Source of the DNA: Gammaproteobacteria bacterium
GTDB taxonomy: Bacteria > Pseudomonadota > Gammaproteobacteria > Chromatiales > Chromatiaceae
Length of the DNA: 7,192 nucleotides
NCBI GenBank assembly: GCA_030620735.1
Contig: JAUXDV010000100.1
Span: 1-7,192, forward strand
Direction: 5' to 3'
Position 1 is the stretch's first letter. The number at the start of each line of letters is the position of its first letter. A program made the position numbers and the translations under genes. Below the pieces are notes generated by a model, which was not told where the DNA came from, did not search any database, and worked only from the letters and a program-made list of their open reading frames with translations. Below, piece after piece: positions 5,440 to 7,192 of the stretch.

Positions 5440-7192
5440 ATCGTTCCAGTCTTATCATCACTCTACTGATGGGCGGGCTTACGGTTATGCTGTGGGCGCT
5501 GCTCAACCAGCCCGATATCGAGCCGCCCTGGCCAACTGAAGTCGATGGTTTCTGCTTCTCCCCCGGTCGTGGTGAGCACGGACCCTCTACGAATACATAC
5601 CCCAAAATCGAGGAGATCAACGAGGATCTCGCCCTCTTGTCGGGCGATGTTCATGCGATTCGAACCTACTCCGTGGCCTCTACCCTGGCGGAGATCCCCA
5701 GGCTGGCTGGGGTCTATGATCTGAATGTAGCCCTCGGCGCCTGGATCAGTGATGACGAAGCTGCCAATGCCGTGGAGATTGAAAATCTGCTTCGCATCTA
5801 TAAAGAGAGTCATCGCGCGGTGGTGCGCGTTATCGTCGGCAATGAGGCACTGCTGCGAGGTGAACGCTCTGTCGAACAGATGATCGCCTATATAAAGCAG
5901 GTAAAAAAGGATGTGTGGGCTCCGGTCAGTCTGGCCGAACCCTGGCATATCTGGCTGGAGCACCCCGAACTTGCAGCAAACGTCGACTTCATCGCTGTGC
6001 ACCTGCTGCCCTACTGGGAGGGGATTCCGGTCGATAGCGCCGTCGATTATGTCAACATGCGCTATAAAGAGTTGCAAAAGACCTTCCCCACCAAGGAGAT
6101 AGTGATTGCCGAGGTGGGTTGGCCGAGCAATGGCCGCACCAGGCAGGGAGCTGTGGCCAGCCAGGCAAACCAGGCGATTTTTTTACGCCGCTTTCTCGAC
6201 TCTGCCGAGAAAGAGGGATATACCTACTATATTATGGAGGCCTTCGATCAGCTGTGGAAGCGGGAGCTGGAGGGGGAGGCGGGGACGCATTGGGGGGTCT
6301 ACAATACCGAGCGGGATCCCAAGTTCGATTTCGTACAACCTGTGGTGATGATTCCTCAATGGCGGGGACTGTCAGCCATTGCAATCGGCATTGCAATTCT
6401 TCTGCTCGCTTTGCTATTCCGTGACAGCAGTGGCCTGAGATCCCGTGGCCGCGGTTTTCTGGCGCTGATTACTTTTGCCATCACCACTTTTGCAGTGTGG
6501 ATGGTCTATCAATTTTCCCAGCAATATATGACGCCTGCGACCCTGGCTGTGGGCGTGGTGTTGTTCCTGTTTGCACTGGGCGTGATTGTAGTGCTGCTGG
6601 CCGAGGCGCATGAGTGGGCAGAGGCTTTGTGGCTGCGGGAGTCACGCCGCGAAGCGTACGCAGATGTGGCGACGGATGCGGAGCTGCCGATGGTTTCGAT
6701 TCATGTGCCGGCCTATGATGAGCCGCCGCAAATGCTGAAGCAGACACTGGACGCGCTGGCAGCACTCGATTACCCGAATTTTGAGGTTTTGGTGATCGAC
6801 AACAACACCAAAGATCCTGCTGTGTGGCAGCCGGTGCAGGCTCACTGCGAACAGTTGGGTGAACGCTTTCACTTTTTCCATGTGGCCCCGCTGTCTGGAT
6901 TCAAGGCGGGCGCCCTCAACTATGTGCTGCAAAAAACCGCATCCGAGGCAGAGATTGTTGCGGTGATCGACAGCGACTACCAGGTCAATCGTGATTGGCT
7001 GCGAACATTAGTACCCCGCTTCACGACCCCCGAAATAGCCATTGTGCAGGCTCCGCAGGACTACAGGGATGGCAATGAGAATGCCTTTAAGGCGATGTGT
7101 CTGGCGGAGTACCGGGGCTTTTTCCACATTGGCATGGTCACGCGCAATGAACGCAACGCCATCATCCAGCACGGCACCATGACACTGGTGCG
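5436..7192 (+). CDS. ndvB: NdvB-like beta-1,3-glucan synthase: GH17-GT2 fusion, 3' end beyond window
   Basis: The frame is open for 585 codons to the window edge. A membrane anchor (about 4-23) leads to a GH17 domain (about 35-300) with both catalytic glutamates: Glu137 in VGNEALLRG (acid/base) and Glu226 in AEVGWPSNG (nucleophile). Membrane helices follow at about 312-331, 341-360 and 369-390. Then comes a GT2 domain with VSIHVPAYDEP (420-430), Asp455 in VIDNN, GFKAGALN (488-495) and DSD (512-514). The later GT2 base and QxxRW-type motifs and C-terminal helices are missing, being past the edge. The basic stretch FRDSSGLRSRGRG puts GH17 in the periplasm and GT2 in the cytoplasm. Pseudomonas NdvB has this architecture and makes beta-1,3-glucans, its GH17 part acting as a transglucosylase. 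The start is GTG 5436: an in-frame TAA (5418-5420) precedes it, and ATG 5469 would cut the anchor. No good Shine-Dalgarno is visible. Confidence 0.9.
   Translation, partial: MNRSSLIITLLMGGLTVMLWALLNQPDIEPPWPTEVDGFCFSPGRGEHGPSTNTYPKIEEINEDLALLSGDVHAIRTYSVASTLAEIPRLAGVYDLNVALGAWISDDEAANAVEIENLLRIYKESHRAVVRVIVGNEALLRGERSVEQMIAYIKQVKKDVWAPVSLAEPWHIWLEHPELAANVDFIAVHLLPYWEGIPVDSAVDYVNMRYKELQKTFPTKEIVIAEVGWPSNGRTRQGAVASQANQAIFLRRFLDSAEKEGYTYYIMEAFDQLWKRELEGEAGTHWGVYNTERDPKFDFVQPVVMIPQWRGLSAIAIGIAILLLALLFRDSSGLRSRGRGFLALITFAITTFAVWMVYQFSQQYMTPATLAVGVVLFLFALGVIVVLLAEAHEWAEALWLRESRREAYADVATDAELPMVSIHVPAYDEPPQMLKQTLDALAALDYPNFEVLVIDNNTKDPAVWQPVQAHCEQLGERFHFFHVAPLSGFKAGALNYVLQKTASEAEIVAVIDSDYQVNRDWLRTLVPRFTTPEIAIVQAPQDYRDGNENAFKAMCLAEYRGFFHIGMVTRNERNAIIQHGTMTLV

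Noticed and set aside
5463..6077. 204-codon open frame on the minus strand
   Set aside because: It lies antisense to the GH17 domain, whose plus-strand frame shows both catalytic motifs. The antisense product looks like no protein and has no start signals; it is a shadow.
6119..6424. 101-codon plus-strand frame within the glucan synthase region
   Set aside because: It is an out-of-frame shadow of the GH17-GT2 gene, whose reading frame is continuous and motif-bearing through here.

Overview
The window looks like a chromosomal segment of a gammaproteobacterium. The DUF3581-family gene at the left is, as far as I know, largely confined to that class. The LysR regulator and the short (class 1b type) SAM decarboxylase resemble proteins I associate with sulfur-oxidising Chromatiales-like lineages, but that finer placement is recall-based inference. 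There are no rRNA or tRNA genes, no CRISPR array, no transposase and no phage genes.

Layout. Bases 3-80 are a pure tandem array of the heptamer GCCGACT (11 copies), ten bases beyond the stop of a minus-strand DUF3581 gene (91-798). About 160 bp of divergent regulatory DNA separates that gene from zwf (glucose-6-phosphate dehydrogenase, 960-2441, plus strand). It carries an extended -10 element on each strand and a GAATCA/TGATTC inverted repeat in the presumed zwf leader. An AT-rich gap (2442-2604) with a LysR-type T-N11-A palindrome and an extended -10 leads into a tightly packed plus-strand cluster. The cluster is a CysL-like LysR regulator (2605-3510), an unrecognised 129-aa protein starting in the regulator's stop codon (3510-3899), an AI-2E/PerM-family permease (3906-4961) and speD, pyruvoyl SAM decarboxylase (4973-5392). 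A possible 16-codon linking ORF (5389-5439) follows, then a large NdvB-like membrane protein with an N-terminal GH17 domain and a C-terminal GT2 domain. That gene runs off the right edge (5436 to beyond 7192) and is easily missed because it has no stop inside the window.

How it may work together. Zwf feeds NADPH production through the oxidative pentose phosphate or Entner-Doudoroff route. The downstream cluster joins a transcription regulator, a membrane permease, the committed step that supplies the aminopropyl donor for spermidine, and a beta-1,3-glucan synthase/remodelling enzyme. Gaps of -4 to +11 bp suggest that these genes are cotranscribed and partly translationally coupled. A shared envelope, osmotic or biofilm role is inference only.

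The least ordinary signals are the overlapping ATGA/GTGA mini-ORF bridge between speD and the glucan synthase, a 10-bp-arm GC-rich hairpin inside the first codons of speD, a hydratase-2-like D-x-N-P-x-H motif in the DUF3581 protein, and the heptamer array.
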